Below, piece after piece: positions 1 through 8,720 of a stretch of DNA of 64,000 bases (its first letter is position 1; every line of letters starts with the position of its first letter). The position numbers and the translations under genes are program-made. The notes beneath the pieces were generated by a model. It worked only from the letters and a program-made list of their open reading frames with translations. It did no database searches and was not told the DNA's origin. The stretch covers positions 1,320,462 through 1,384,461 of the forward strand of contig NZ_CP017448.1 of the NCBI RefSeq assembly GCF_001753165.1. The letters run 5' to 3'. Source of the DNA: Acidihalobacter aeolianus (GTDB lineage: Bacteria > Pseudomonadota > Gammaproteobacteria > DSM-5130 > Acidihalobacteraceae).

Positions 1-870
1 TTGCACTGGCCTGCCTTCCGCGACGATTTCATCGAGCATGCTGATCACGGCCTCGTTGGCACCGCCATGCGCGGGTCCCCACAGCGAGGCGATGCCCGCG
101 GAGATGGCGGCGAAGGGGTTGGCCTCCGAACTGCCGGTCAGGCGCACGGTCGAGGTCGAGGCGTTCTGCTCGTGATCGGCGTGCAGGATCAGTATGAGGT
201 CCAGTGCTCGCACGAATCGTGCGTCCGGCACGAAGGGTTCGGTGGGCACGGCGAACATCATGCGCAGGAAGTTTTCGGTGAAACCGAGCTTGTTGTCGGG
301 ATAGACGAAGGGTTCGCCGATAGAGTGCTTGTAGCTCCAGGCGGCAATGGTCGGCATCTTGGCGATCAGGCGGTGCGCCGATATCTCGCGTTGGCGGGCA
401 TTGTGCACGTCGGTCGAATCGCTGTAGAACGCTGACAGTGCACCAACCACACCGACCATGGTGGCCATCGGGTGGGCATCGTGACGGAAGGCGCTCATGA
501 AACGGCGCATGGCTTCATGCAGCATGGTGTGACGGGTGATGTGATTGCCGAATTCGCCCAGTTCCGTGGCGCTGGGTAACTCGCCGTACAGGAGCAGATA
601 GCAGACTTCCAGGTAGCTGCTGTGCTCGGCCAGTTGTTCGATGGGGTAACCGCGGTAGCGCAGAATTCCCTCGTTGCCGTCGATGTAGGTGATGGCGCTC
701 TGGCAGCTGGCGGTCGACAGGAAACCGGGATCGTAGGTGAAGTAACCCAGCTCACGATAGAGTGTGCGCACGTCGATCGTGGCTGGACCGTCCGCCCCGC
801 GCAGAACGGGCAGTTCGATCTGCTTGCCCGTGAGGTTGTCGGTCAGCGTAACGGTATCCTTGTCGGTCAT
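1..870 (-). CDS. gltA: Citrate synthase, N-terminal 290 residues (cut by window edge)
   Basis: Condenses acetyl-CoA and oxaloacetate to citrate, the entry step of the TCA cycle. The reading frame is open to the window edge with no stop, so the C-terminal third is missing. [15 protein letters not shown] (about residues 229-243) and [10 protein letters not shown] (about 264-273, containing the active-site His equivalent to E. coli His264) are diagnostic of type II hexameric citrate synthase. The start at 870 is preceded by a clear AGGAG ribosome site. No operon partner is visible: the next gene on this strand is a separate small membrane protein. Confidence 0.96.
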   Translation of the reverse strand, partial: MTDKDTVTLTDNLTGKQIELPVLRGADGPATIDVRTLYRELGYFTYDPGFLSTASCQSAITYIDGNEGILRYRGYPIEQLAEHSSYLEVCYLLLYGELPSATELGEFGNHITRHTMLHEAMRRFMSAFRHDAHPMATMVGVVGALSAFYSDSTDVHNARQREISAHRLIAKMPTIAAWSYKHSIGEPFVYPDNKLGFTENFLRMMFAVPTEPFVPDARFVRALDLILILHADHEQNASTSTVRLTGSSEANPFAAISAGIASLWGPAHGGANEAVISMLDEIVAEGRPVQ

Positions 871-933
871 GGCGCTCTCCTGGTCCGGTGTCGCGTCGGC
901 TGGGCGATTATCGTAGCAGATCAGGTGACAGCT

Positions 934-1374
934 TCAGTTGTCATCATTGTTCAATCCCAGGGCTTCGCCACGCTGATAGACGAGTACGGAACCGATGCGT
1001 AGGGCGCCGAGCACGAACAACAAGGCACTCAGGGCGTAGGTTCGGTCGACGATGAGCTTGCCTTCGAACAGTTCGATCATGATTTCGCGCAGCACGAAGA
1101 CGATGGCGGCATCGACAATGAAGGTCAGGCGCAGACGATTGACCCGGAAATACTCAGCCAGCGAGCGCGACAGTTCGATCAGTACGAACAGCGACAGTAC
1201 CTCGGAGATGATGTCGAGATAGCCGCGTGTGATTTCATCGGATCGCGCCATCTCGAACACCTGCATGAACAGATGCCCGGTGCCCAGGATGATGCCGATG
1301 GTCAGAAACAGCAGCATGAGCCCGAACACGATGCCGGTGACGCGGTTGAACAGACGTTTGGGGCTGAATTGCAT
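934..1374 (-). CDS. PsiE-family small inner-membrane protein
   Basis: A 146-residue protein with about four predicted membrane helices (roughly residues 10-38, 55-75, 83-101 and 112-132). The pattern of membrane segments and the LFEGKLIVDRTYALSALL region resemble the phosphate-starvation-inducible PsiE family, whose biochemical role is unknown. It lies 5 kb from the pst phosphate transporter but is not in its operon, and I see no Pho box directly upstream. Family assignment is moderately sure. A function in phosphate stress is inference only. Confidence 0.7.
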   Translation of the reverse strand: MQFSPKRLFNRVTGIVFGLMLLFLTIGIILGTGHLFMQVFEMARSDEITRGYLDIISEVLSLFVLIELSRSLAEYFRVNRLRLTFIVDAAIVFVLREIMIELFEGKLIVDRTYALSALLFVLGALRIGSVLVYQRGEALGLNNDDN

Positions 1375-1470
1375 CTAAATTCCTTGTCGTTGGCATGCGA
1401 TGTCGGTGGGCTTGCGACGGGAGCATCTTCGCCGTCCGTGCCCGTTCTGTCCAGAAGCCGCGGCTACGAT

Positions 1471-2520
1471 TCAGACGTCGGGCTCGGCCCCTGGCGGCTG
1501 AAAGTCCGCACCCAGCGAGGGCTCGCCCTGGAATATTTCCAGGCTGCTGACGACCGCCTCCGGGGCCTTGAAGCGCGCGAGATGATAGAGCGCCTCACCC
1601 TCGTGGATCAGCGGTATCTGCGTGCGCCCGATGACCACGCCGGCCGCCGGTGCACGCACCTCGCTCTCGTTGTCGCCGAAGGGGTCGGCCACGATGCCGA
1701 GCAATGCATCGCGATCGACGTAGGCGCCGAGGGCGGCGTAGCTGCGCAGAATGCCGCTGGCCGGCGCCCGGACCCAGCTCGAGCCATACGCCACGAAGGG
1801 CCGTGCGTCGCTGCGCCGGGGTTTGCGTGCGGGCGGCAGCATATCGAGCGCACGCATGACGTTGAGGATGCCGGAGACGCCGAGGCGCACGCTCAGATCG
1901 TCGAAGCGCAGGGCCTCGCCGGCCTCGTAGAGCAGAATGGGCACGCCGACTGCGTCCGCTGCCTGGCGCAACGAGCCTTCCGGCAGTTCGCCGTTGAGCA
2001 GCACGCTGACGCCGAAGGCGCGTGCCAGGCGGCCGATTTCGGGATCGTCAAGGTTGGCGCGGATCTGCGGCAGGTTGGTGCGATGGACCGCACCGGTGTG
2101 TAGGTCGATGCCGTGGCTGCATCGTGCCACGACCTCGCTCAGGAAGGCGTTGGCGATGCGTGCCGCCAGGCTGCCATGATCGGAGCCGGGAAAACTGCGG
2201 TTGAGGTCGCGGCGGTCTGGCAGATAGCGCGACTGGGCGACCAGCCCGTAGACATTGACCACCGGAACGGCGATCAGCGTGCCGCGCAGGCGGTCGAGCT
2301 GCCGGTGCGCGAGCAGACGACGGATGATCTCGACGCCGTTGATCTCGTCGCCGTGCACCGCCGCGCAGACCAGCAGGCGCGGTCCCGGCCGGCGTCCATG
2401 CACGACGTGCAGACGCATGGTCAGCGGGGTATGGGTATAGAGCGGCGGCAACGGCAGTTCGATCGCGCAACGCGTGCCGGGGGCAATCTGGCGGCCCAGT
2501 ATCTCGAAGCCTTCTCGCAT
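1471..2520 (-). CDS. Succinylglutamate desuccinylase/aspartoacylase-family zinc hydrolase
   Basis: A 349-residue member of the AstE/ASPA branch of M14-like zinc carboxypeptidases, which remove acyl or amino acid groups through a zinc-bound water. Visible metal-site motifs are AAVHGDEING (about residues 53-62, His and Glu ligands) and GIDLHTGAVHR (about 138-148). The C-terminal half is the beta-barrel-like domain of this family. It lies 5 bp downstream of rimK in a tightly packed cassette (MscS channel, RimB, RimK, this gene). It is unlikely to be arginine-catabolic AstE because no ast genes are nearby. The context instead suggests a role linked to RimK-dependent glutamylation. The true substrate cannot be read from the sequence. 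Confidence 0.85.
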   Translation of the reverse strand: MREGFEILGRQIAPGTRCAIELPLPPLYTHTPLTMRLHVVHGRRPGPRLLVCAAVHGDEINGVEIIRRLLAHRQLDRLRGTLIAVPVVNVYGLVAQSRYLPDRRDLNRSFPGSDHGSLAARIANAFLSEVVARCSHGIDLHTGAVHRTNLPQIRANLDDPEIGRLARAFGVSVLLNGELPEGSLRQAADAVGVPILLYEAGEALRFDDLSVRLGVSGILNVMRALDMLPPARKPRRSDARPFVAYGSSWVRAPASGILRSYAALGAYVDRDALLGIVADPFGDNESEVRAPAAGVVIGRTQIPLIHEGEALYHLARFKAPEAVVSSLEIFQGEPSLGADFQPPGAEPDV

Positions 2521-2525
2521 GCCGC

Positions 2526-3431
2526 CTAGCCCTTGCCGCGAGTACGCGTCCGATTGGGCCGGGCGTTCTGTTCGATGAAGCGGACGATGTCGCTGGCGAT
2601 GTCCTTGCCCGTGGTGTTCTCGATGCCTTCGAGCCCGGGCGAGGAGTTCACCTCCATCACCACCGGGCCATGGTTTGAGCGCAGAATGTCGACCCCGCAG
2701 ACGTTGAGGCCCATGATCTTGGCGGCACTGACCGCCGTGGCACGTTCCTGCGGCGTCAGGCGGATGGGTAGACCCTTGCCGCCGCGATGCAGATTGGAGC
2801 GGAACTCGCCTTCCTTGGCCTGCCGTTTCATTGCCGCGATGACCTTGCCGCCGATCACGAAGCAGCGGATGTCGGCACCGCCGGCCTCCTTGATGAATTC
2901 CTGCGCCAGGATGTTGGTCTTGAGTCCCATGAAGGCCTGAATGACGCTCGCCGCGGCCTGGCGGGTCTCGGCCAGCACCACGCCGACGCCCTGGGTCCCC
3001 TCGATCAGCTTGAGCACCATCGGCGTACCGCCGACGAGGTCGAGCAGGTCGTCGATGTCGTCCGGCGAATGGGCGAAACCGGTCACCGGCAGACCGATGC
3101 CCTTGCGCGAGAGCAGCTGCAGCGAACGCAGCTTGTCGCGCGCACGGCTGATGGCCACGGATTCGTTGACCGGGAACACGCCCATCATCTCGAACTGACG
3201 CAGCACGGCGGTGCCGTAGAAGGTGATCGAAGCGCCAATGCGCGGGATCACCGCGTCCACATCCTCGATCGGCTCGCCCTTGTAATGGATCGAGGGCTTG
3301 AGCGAAGTGATGTTCATATAGCAGCGCAGGGGATCAAGAACGATGACTTCGTGCTCGCGCGCCTCCGCCGCTTCGATCAGGCGCCGCGTGGAATAGAGCC
3401 TGCGGTTGCGCGACAGGATCGCAATCCTCAT
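2526..3431 (-). CDS. rimK: Ribosomal protein S6 L-glutamate ligase RimK
   Basis: An ATP-grasp ligase that adds glutamate residues to the C-terminus of ribosomal protein S6, and in some species makes poly-glutamate. Its 301 residues match the usual length (E. coli 300). It opens with the [18 protein letters not shown] pattern. The ATP-grasp core carries [18 protein letters not shown] (about residues 140-157) and the Mg-binding [15 protein letters not shown] (about 263-277). It overlaps rimB by 4 bp (ATGA), implying translational coupling, and is followed closely by an AstE-like hydrolase. The assignment is secure. The target protein in this organism is inferred from the family. Confidence 0.95.
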   Translation of the reverse strand: MRIAILSRNRRLYSTRRLIEAAEAREHEVIVLDPLRCYMNITSLKPSIHYKGEPIEDVDAVIPRIGASITFYGTAVLRQFEMMGVFPVNESVAISRARDKLRSLQLLSRKGIGLPVTGFAHSPDDIDDLLDLVGGTPMVLKLIEGTQGVGVVLAETRQAAASVIQAFMGLKTNILAQEFIKEAGGADIRCFVIGGKVIAAMKRQAKEGEFRSNLHRGGKGLPIRLTPQERATAVSAAKIMGLNVCGVDILRSNHGPVVMEVNSSPGLEGIENTTGKDIASDIVRFIEQNARPNRTRTRGKG

Positions 3432-3907
3432 GGGAGTGATTCCGGGGTGGTGGACGGATTGGCCGCCAGGAAGGAGCGCGTCGGGTCGACCAGGAAGCGG
3501 TGATGCATCGCCGTGCGTCCGAGTAGCATGCGAAAGTGCATGGTATCGCGATTGGTCAGGGTCAGTTCAATAGGCATGACCCAGGCGCCGATCACCACCG
3601 GGGTCTGGATGACCAGACGGCGCTCGCGATGGCCGCCCGAATCGCTGACTACGCGCGCGTCGATGACGGGGGCATCGCACTCGACTACGCGAGCGGTGTC
3701 GTCCTGGTCTGGGTGCAGGCGGAAACGGACGCGCGGGCGCCCGTCGGCGTCATGATAGGGCTCGCTGTAAAAGGCATGCAGGGCCGAGGTGCGCGCGCCG
3801 GTGTCGACCTTGCATTTGATGCGGTCGATGCCCAGCTGGGGCAGAGCGACCCATTCGCGCCAGCCCAGACAGCGCGGCGTTGACGAGATCGTGGCACTCA
3901 TCCTCAT
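3428..3907 (-). CDS. rimB: RimB-type putative ATP-dependent zinc protease (retropepsin-like)
   Basis: A 159-residue protein of the family annotated as ATP-dependent zinc protease, the RimB partner of RimK in pseudomonads. The signature [14 protein letters not shown] (about residues 33-46) resembles a retropepsin-type DTG active-site loop, and the C-terminal [20 protein letters not shown] block is typical. Its start overlaps the stop of the upstream channel gene by 4 bp, and its stop overlaps rimK by 4 bp, so the three genes look translationally coupled. An alternative Met two codons later is possible. Enzymatic activity in this family is poorly established. Confidence 0.85.
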   Translation of the reverse strand: MRMSATISSTPRCLGWREWVALPQLGIDRIKCKVDTGARTSALHAFYSEPYHDADGRPRVRFRLHPDQDDTARVVECDAPVIDARVVSDSGGHRERRLVIQTPVVIGAWVMPIELTLTNRDTMHFRMLLGRTAMHHRFLVDPTRSFLAANPSTTPESLP

Positions 3908-6306
3908 CCCGGCGGCGTCTGCCCGGACGGCGTGGCCGGCTCTGGAGGTTCAGCTGCGGGCGACTGCGGCATTGGGCGTACATCGTCGTCCGCATCGGCA
4001 TCCGCGGCGTCCTGCGGAGCGCGGATTATATGGATATCGCGCTGCGGGAAGGGAATCGAGATCCCAACCTTTCGGAAGGCGGCGTCGATGGCGAAATTCA
4101 GATCGCTCAGCACCGACAGGCGGTTGCTGACGTCGCGGATATAGGCGCGCAGTTCGAAATTGAGCGAGCTGTCGCCAAAGGACATGAACAGCACGTAGGG
4201 ATCGGGAATCGCCGCATCGCCGAGTACGATCTGTGGATGCTCGTGGGCGACGGCGAGCAAGGTCTCCTTGACCAGCTGGGTATCGGTCCCGTAGGCCACG
4301 CCGATGGGTGCGCGAACGCGTCCGAAGGTGTCGCGCAGCATCCAGTTGGTTACCGGGCCCGAGATGAGATCGGAGTTCGGTACCACCACGTCGGCCCGGT
4401 CGAAGGTCTCGATCTGCGTCGAGCGGATGCTGATCTTGCGTACGTGTCCCTCGACCTGGCCGACAGTGACCCAGTCGCCGGTGCGGATAGGGCGTTCGAA
4501 AAGCAGGATCAGGCCGGAGACGAAGTTGTTGACGATGTTCTGAAGTCCGAAGCCGATGCCCACCGACAGGGCACCGGCGATCAGTGCGAGATTCTGGAAA
4601 TTGAAGCCGGCAACCGAGAGGGCGATCAAGCCGGCGGCGATCGCGGCCAGATAACCGGTGATGGCAACCGCGGCCTCGCGGGCACCGCGTTCCATACGGG
4701 CATGAACGAGACGTTGATCCAGTGCCGAACGGGCCCAGGAACCGATCGACAGCAGCAGGGCGAGCACCAGCAGTGCAATGGCGATGCGCGAAGGGACGAT
4801 ACTGATTTTGCCCAGAGTGAAGCCGTGGGTCAGATAGTGGAACAGCAGGGCCTGCCCGGCCGCTGAGAGCCCCCAGATACGCAACAGAACGAACAATACC
4901 ACGGCCAGTACGGCTGCATTGAGCAGCAGGCGCAGCCAGAACAACCCAGGAATGAAGCCGTCCTCGCGCAATGCAAGGCGACGGCGCAGGCGTTGCTCCC
5001 AGGGGTGGCGGCCTTCCTCCAGGCTGTTGAACAGATCGTTGATCAGGGTGACGACGAGCCAGGTCAGCAACAAGACGATCAGCGAGTACACGATGCCGCC
5101 GACGATGAACTGGCTGAGATTGCGGTAACCCAGCCATTCCGCGATCAGGCCGGCCACCAGTGCAGCCGAGAAACCAAGTTGCACGATGCCGAGCCCGCTG
5201 CGGTGCCGTAGACGCCGGAACAGCCACAGCGTGACAAGCAGGTTGGCGACGAACAGTGCACCCCAGAACGAGCGTGCCAGCAAGATGATCGACTCGTTCA
5301 TCGCATCCGTCAGCGGCGTCGCGAACAGGATCAGACCGATTAGCGCGTTGAAGGTAAGCCAGCGCAGAGTCCGTGCGAACGAGTGGCACAGGTCTGCCGG
5401 GAAGGGCAGGTGGTGGCTTGCGGGGGGCGGTGGGTCGAACACGCCGCGAATCACGACCAGGGCTAGATGGTAGACGAAGAGTACGAAGCTCACCGCCGCC
5501 AGTACCGGCCAGGGACCGCCCTCCTGTCCGGATACGAGCCAGAACACCGACCATACGCCGGTGAGCAGCAATCCCGGTCGATAGCGATTGAGGCTTACGA
5601 TGAGGGCGAGGGCGATGGCGCGCGCATGATCCTTGGCCGGATCGACGGGACGCAGTCGAGCATACAGGCGCTTGCGCCCGAACAGGCCTGCGAATAAGCC
5701 GAGCGCACTCAACAAGGCCAGTAGAGCCCCACTCAGGGGGGTGAGGTCTCCCAGGTGCATTTGCAGATCAGGCCAGTGCACCCAGTCTTTGATCGGAGGG
5801 GGCGAGCTCAGGTAGGCGCCAATCAGGGAGACAGTGCCGCGCCCGCGAATCATCAGCTGGGTCGCCATCTCTTTGCTTCGACGTGTCTGCAGCGACTTGT
5901 ACAGCGCATTGCTGTTGACGAGGAGCAGTCTGCAATCTGCGAGGTTTTGTGCAGCCTGCGCAGCCTGTCGTTCGAGGCTGTAGCGTTTGGAGGTGACCTG
6001 CCAGGATTCCCCCTTGACCAGGGGGCCAAGGGCCGTGATTTCCGCCTTGAGGGACTGCGCGGCACTCTGCTGCGAAGTGACGCAGGCCTCCGCCTGTTGG
6101 CGGTCACGCACCACTTCATCGAGCCATTGTTGCAGTTGTGTGACGCCGATCAGCTCGTTTTGGAGCTGGTTCTGGATATCGGAGACCGATTGCTGAGCCG
6201 ATCGTAACTGGGCTGCATCGAAGTCCGAGGGCTTTGCGTAAGCCGTGCCTGAGCCCAGCAATGCAAGCGCACTGCAGACCAAAAATACATTTCTGATCAA
6301 TCGCAT
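3904..6306 (-). CDS. Large MscS-family mechanosensitive channel with periplasmic coiled-coil domain
   Basis: An 800-residue multidomain channel. Residues 1-24 form a signal peptide ending TAYA. Residues about 28-160 form a glutamine-rich coiled coil similar to the DUF3772 periplasmic region. About ten membrane helices follow, and then the MscS pore and beta domain: SVGIGFGLQNIVNNFVSG (pore helix TM3) followed by LLFERPIRTGDWVTVG (beta domain). The C-terminus is Pro/Ala-rich. It releases solutes on hypo-osmotic shock by family analogy. It is first in a leftward cassette, overlapping rimB by 4 bp, and its promoter must lie in 6307-6534, shared with divergent pstS. Confidence 0.9.
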   Translation of the reverse strand: MRLIRNVFLVCSALALLGSGTAYAKPSDFDAAQLRSAQQSVSDIQNQLQNELIGVTQLQQWLDEVVRDRQQAEACVTSQQSAAQSLKAEITALGPLVKGESWQVTSKRYSLERQAAQAAQNLADCRLLLVNSNALYKSLQTRRSKEMATQLMIRGRGTVSLIGAYLSSPPPIKDWVHWPDLQMHLGDLTPLSGALLALLSALGLFAGLFGRKRLYARLRPVDPAKDHARAIALALIVSLNRYRPGLLLTGVWSVFWLVSGQEGGPWPVLAAVSFVLFVYHLALVVIRGVFDPPPPASHHLPFPADLCHSFARTLRWLTFNALIGLILFATPLTDAMNESIILLARSFWGALFVANLLVTLWLFRRLRHRSGLGIVQLGFSAALVAGLIAEWLGYRNLSQFIVGGIVYSLIVLLLTWLVVTLINDLFNSLEEGRHPWEQRLRRRLALREDGFIPGLFWLRLLLNAAVLAVVLFVLLRIWGLSAAGQALLFHYLTHGFTLGKISIVPSRIAIALLVLALLLSIGSWARSALDQRLVHARMERGAREAAVAITGYLAAIAAGLIALSVAGFNFQNLALIAGALSVGIGFGLQNIVNNFVSGLILLFERPIRTGDWVTVGQVEGHVRKISIRSTQIETFDRADVVVPNSDLISGPVTNWMLRDTFGRVRAPIGVAYGTDTQLVKETLLAVAHEHPQIVLGDAAIPDPYVLFMSFGDSSLNFELRAYIRDVSNRLSVLSDLNFAIDAAFRKVGISIPFPQRDIHIIRAPQDAADADADDDVRPMPQSPAAEPPEPATPSGQTPPG

Positions 6307-6422
6307 AAGTGATGTCGGTTCGGGTTTGGCAAGCGGTGTCAGGCAGGCGCTCTTTGGTGGTGTGTTTTGCGCCCGAAAATCCTAGCACACCGGCGTATGC
6401 AGCATGGATGAGGCGGGAAGAG

Positions 6423-6440
6423 ATGTCACGACACTGTCAT
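6423..6440 (+). promoter_or_regulatory. Pho box (PhoB operator) upstream of pstS
   Basis: Two 7-bp half-sites, ATGTCAC (6423-6429) and CTGTCAT (6434-6440), are separated by 4 bp. This gives the 11-bp period expected of the PhoB consensus CTGTCAT-N4-CTGTCAC. A degenerate third repeat, CCTGCCT, follows 11 bp later at 6445-6451. The site lies 95 bp before pstS and 117 bp before the divergent channel gene. Confidence 0.75.
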
Positions 6441-6450
6441 ATGGCCTGCC

Positions 6451-6456
6451 TAGACT
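6451..6456 (+). promoter_or_regulatory. Putative -10 element of PhoB-dependent pstS promoter
   Basis: TAGACT matches TATAAT at 4 of 6 positions and lies 10 bp after the Pho box, the spacing at PhoB-activated promoters where the Pho box replaces the -35 element. It is supported by position more than by sequence. Confidence 0.45.
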
Positions 6457-6534
6457 GCCGATAGCCAGTTGACGAGGGGGGGACCCCGATTCTGGCGGGC
6501 TTGATTACATACACCATAATCGAGGTACACAGAC

Positions 6535-7596
6535 ATGTTGAGGTATATCAACGCGGGCTTGGTCGTCGGGGCTGCCCTGATGGCATCGGGCGTGGCCCAG
6601 GCAGAAATCAAACAGATCAACGGCGCCGGTGCGACGTTCCCGTATCCGGTCTACTCCCAGTGGGCCGACGCCTACCACAAGGCCAAGGGCGTCGAATTCA
6701 ATTACCAGGCGATCGGTTCCGGCGGTGGCATCAAGCAGGTCAAGGCCAAGACGGTCGATTTCGGCGCCTCCGATGCCCCGCTCAAGGCCGAGGAGCTGGA
6801 CAAACACGGCCTGATGCAGTTCCCCATGATCATGGGCGGCGTCGTTCCGGTGGTGAACATTCATGGCCTCGGCATGGGGCATATGCGCCTGGACGGCGAA
6901 GTCCTGGCCGACGTCTTCCTCGGCAAGATCAAGTACTGGGACGACAAGGCGATCAAGGCGCTCAATCCCGAACTCAAGCTGCCGCACCGTGCGATCACGG
7001 TGGTACACCGTTCCGATGGTTCGGGTACGACCTTCATCTACACCAACTACCTGACCAAGGTCAGCAAGTCGTGGGCGGATAAGGTCGGCAACAACAAGTC
7101 GGTCGACTGGCCAGTGGGCGTGGGCGGCAAGGGCAATCAGGGCGTGGCCAACTATGTGAACCGCATCAACGGTTCGATCGGCTACGTCGAGTATGCCTAT
7201 GCGCTGCAGAACAAGATGAACTATGTGCGCCTGAAAAATCATGACGGGCACTATGTCGCACCGACGGCGGAAAACTTCCAGTCTGCGGCGGCAGGGGCCG
7301 ACTGGCAGCATGCCCCTGGCTATTACATGGTGCTGACCGACCAGCCCGGTGCGAAGAGCTGGCCGATCACCGGTGCCAGCTTCATTCTGGTGTACAAACA
7401 GGCAGACAAGCCGGAGGTGACCAAGGCCGTCCTTAAGTTCTTTGACTGGTCTTACCATCATGGGCAGTCGATGGCCGAGAAACTCGACTACGTGCCGATG
7501 CCTGAAGCGGTCGTGCGGATGGTCGAGGCGACCTGGGCAAATGACATCAAGGGTGCCGATGGCACCGCCGTATGGTCCGCAGCAGATTCCATGTAA
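6535..7596 (+). CDS. pstS: Phosphate ABC transporter periplasmic phosphate-binding protein PstS
   Basis: Captures inorganic phosphate in the periplasm and delivers it to PstCA. It has 353 residues, with a signal peptide of about 23 residues ending GVAQA. The mature N-terminus carries the hallmark INGAGATFPYPVYSQW (about residues 29-44), and phosphate-binding loops follow: GSGGGIKQ (about 62-69) and RSDGSGTTFIY (about 160-170). Expression is probably induced by phosphate starvation through the upstream Pho box. A strong terminator hairpin separates it from pstC, so it can be made in excess over the membrane components, as fits a binding protein. Confidence 0.97.
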   Translation: MLRYINAGLVVGAALMASGVAQAEIKQINGAGATFPYPVYSQWADAYHKAKGVEFNYQAIGSGGGIKQVKAKTVDFGASDAPLKAEELDKHGLMQFPMIMGGVVPVVNIHGLGMGHMRLDGEVLADVFLGKIKYWDDKAIKALNPELKLPHRAITVVHRSDGSGTTFIYTNYLTKVSKSWADKVGNNKSVDWPVGVGGKGNQGVANYVNRINGSIGYVEYAYALQNKMNYVRLKNHDGHYVAPTAENFQSAAAGADWQHAPGYYMVLTDQPGAKSWPITGASFILVYKQADKPEVTKAVLKFFDWSYHHGQSMAEKLDYVPMPEAVVRMVEATWANDIKGADGTAVWSAADSM

Positions 7597-7617
7597 GCCG
7601 CCGCTACCGGCACGCGG

Positions 7618-7656
7618 ACAGGGGGACGACTCCGTCGTCCCCCTGTTTTGTTTTGT
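7618..7656 (+). terminator. Intrinsic terminator/attenuator between pstS and pstC
   Basis: A perfect 12-bp stem (7618-7629 paired with 7635-7646) with a 5-base loop is followed by the T-rich tract TTTGTTTTGT. It lies 21 bp after the pstS stop and 57 bp before pstC. It would let most transcripts end after pstS while read-through supplies pstCAB. Confidence 0.85.
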
Positions 7657-7702
7657 CTCGCAAGGCCGATGCCTGTAAATTCACCCTCTGGACCTTCGTG
7701 CC

Positions 7703-8710
7703 ATGCCTCCGATGACCTCCGTGAATACTGACAGCGGGCAGAAGACGTTTGCCCATGGCTCGGTCGCTGCCGTACGCCCCATTGTCTGGGGGGACCGCGC
7801 ATTCCGTCTGACCACCCAGTTTTTCGCGCTGGCCGTATTGCTGGTGCTTGCGGTCATTCTGGCGACACTGGCCTGGGCGGCCTGGCCCGCCTTCCGCCAT
7901 TTCGGCTGGGATTTCCTGGCGAGCACGGAATGGAATCCGGTCACCCAGCAGTTCGGCGCACTGTCGCCGATGGTCGGCACGCTGGTGACCTCTCTGATCG
8001 CAATGCTGATCGGTATACCGGTCAGTTTCGGCATTGCCCTGTTCATCACCGAAATCGCACCGGTCTGGCTCAGGCGGCCGGTAGGCACCGCGATCGAGCT
8101 GCTCGCCGCCATCCCCTCGATTATCTATGGCATGTGGGGGCTGTTCGTCTTCGCGCCTTTCTTCACCGACTATATCCAACCGCTGATGAGCGAAACGCTG
8201 GGCGCGATTCCTCTGGTCGGTGTGGTATTTCAAGGCCCACAGATCGGTATCAGCGTCTTCAATGCTGGCTTCATCCTGGCCATCATGGTGATCCCGTTCA
8301 TCGCGGCGATCACGCGCGACGTGTTTGATGTCGTACCGCGAACGCTCAAGGAATCGGCCTATGCGATGGGGTTGACCCGCTGGGAGGTCATCTGGCGTGT
8401 GGTGCTGCCATTCACCAAGGTCGGCGTGATCGGCGGTATCATGTTGGGTCTAGGCCGCGCACTGGGCGAGACCATGGCTGTCACCTTCGTGATCGGCAAT
8501 TCGCACGATCTGCATCTTTCGCTGTTCATGCCGGGCAATACGATTTCTTCCACGCTGGCCAACGAGTTCACCGAAGCGGACGGCGAGTTGTATACCTCAT
8601 CGCTGATCGCGCTGGGGTTTCTACTGTTCGTGATTACGGTGATCGTGTTGTCCTTCGCCCGTCTGCTGCTGATGCGCCTCGAACGCGCACAGGGTGGCCA
8701 AAAGGCCTGA
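7703..8710 (+). CDS. pstC: Phosphate ABC transporter permease PstC
   Basis: One of two membrane subunits forming the phosphate channel. It has 335 residues with six predicted membrane helices, the first at about 38-62. The binding-protein-dependent permease (EAA) loop appears as PRTLKESAYAMGLTRWEVIW (about 213-232), and AAIPSIIYGMWGLFVF is typical of PstC. The start at 7703 has only a weak ribosome site, and Met at 7712 is an alternative. It is followed 10 bp later by pstA, so the two are clearly co-transcribed. Confidence 0.96.
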   Translation: MPPMTSVNTDSGQKTFAHGSVAAVRPIVWGDRAFRLTTQFFALAVLLVLAVILATLAWAAWPAFRHFGWDFLASTEWNPVTQQFGALSPMVGTLVTSLIAMLIGIPVSFGIALFITEIAPVWLRRPVGTAIELLAAIPSIIYGMWGLFVFAPFFTDYIQPLMSETLGAIPLVGVVFQGPQIGISVFNAGFILAIMVIPFIAAITRDVFDVVPRTLKESAYAMGLTRWEVIWRVVLPFTKVGVIGGIMLGLGRALGETMAVTFVIGNSHDLHLSLFMPGNTISSTLANEFTEADGELYTSSLIALGFLLFVITVIVLSFARLLLMRLERAQGGQKA

Positions 8711-8720
8711 GGGAGATGCC

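Noticed and set aside
3880-4866. 328-codon rightward frame, and the 534-codon alternate leftward frame at 3950-5554
   Set aside because: Both lie inside the MscS-type channel gene, whose frame carries signal peptide, membrane helices and pore motifs.
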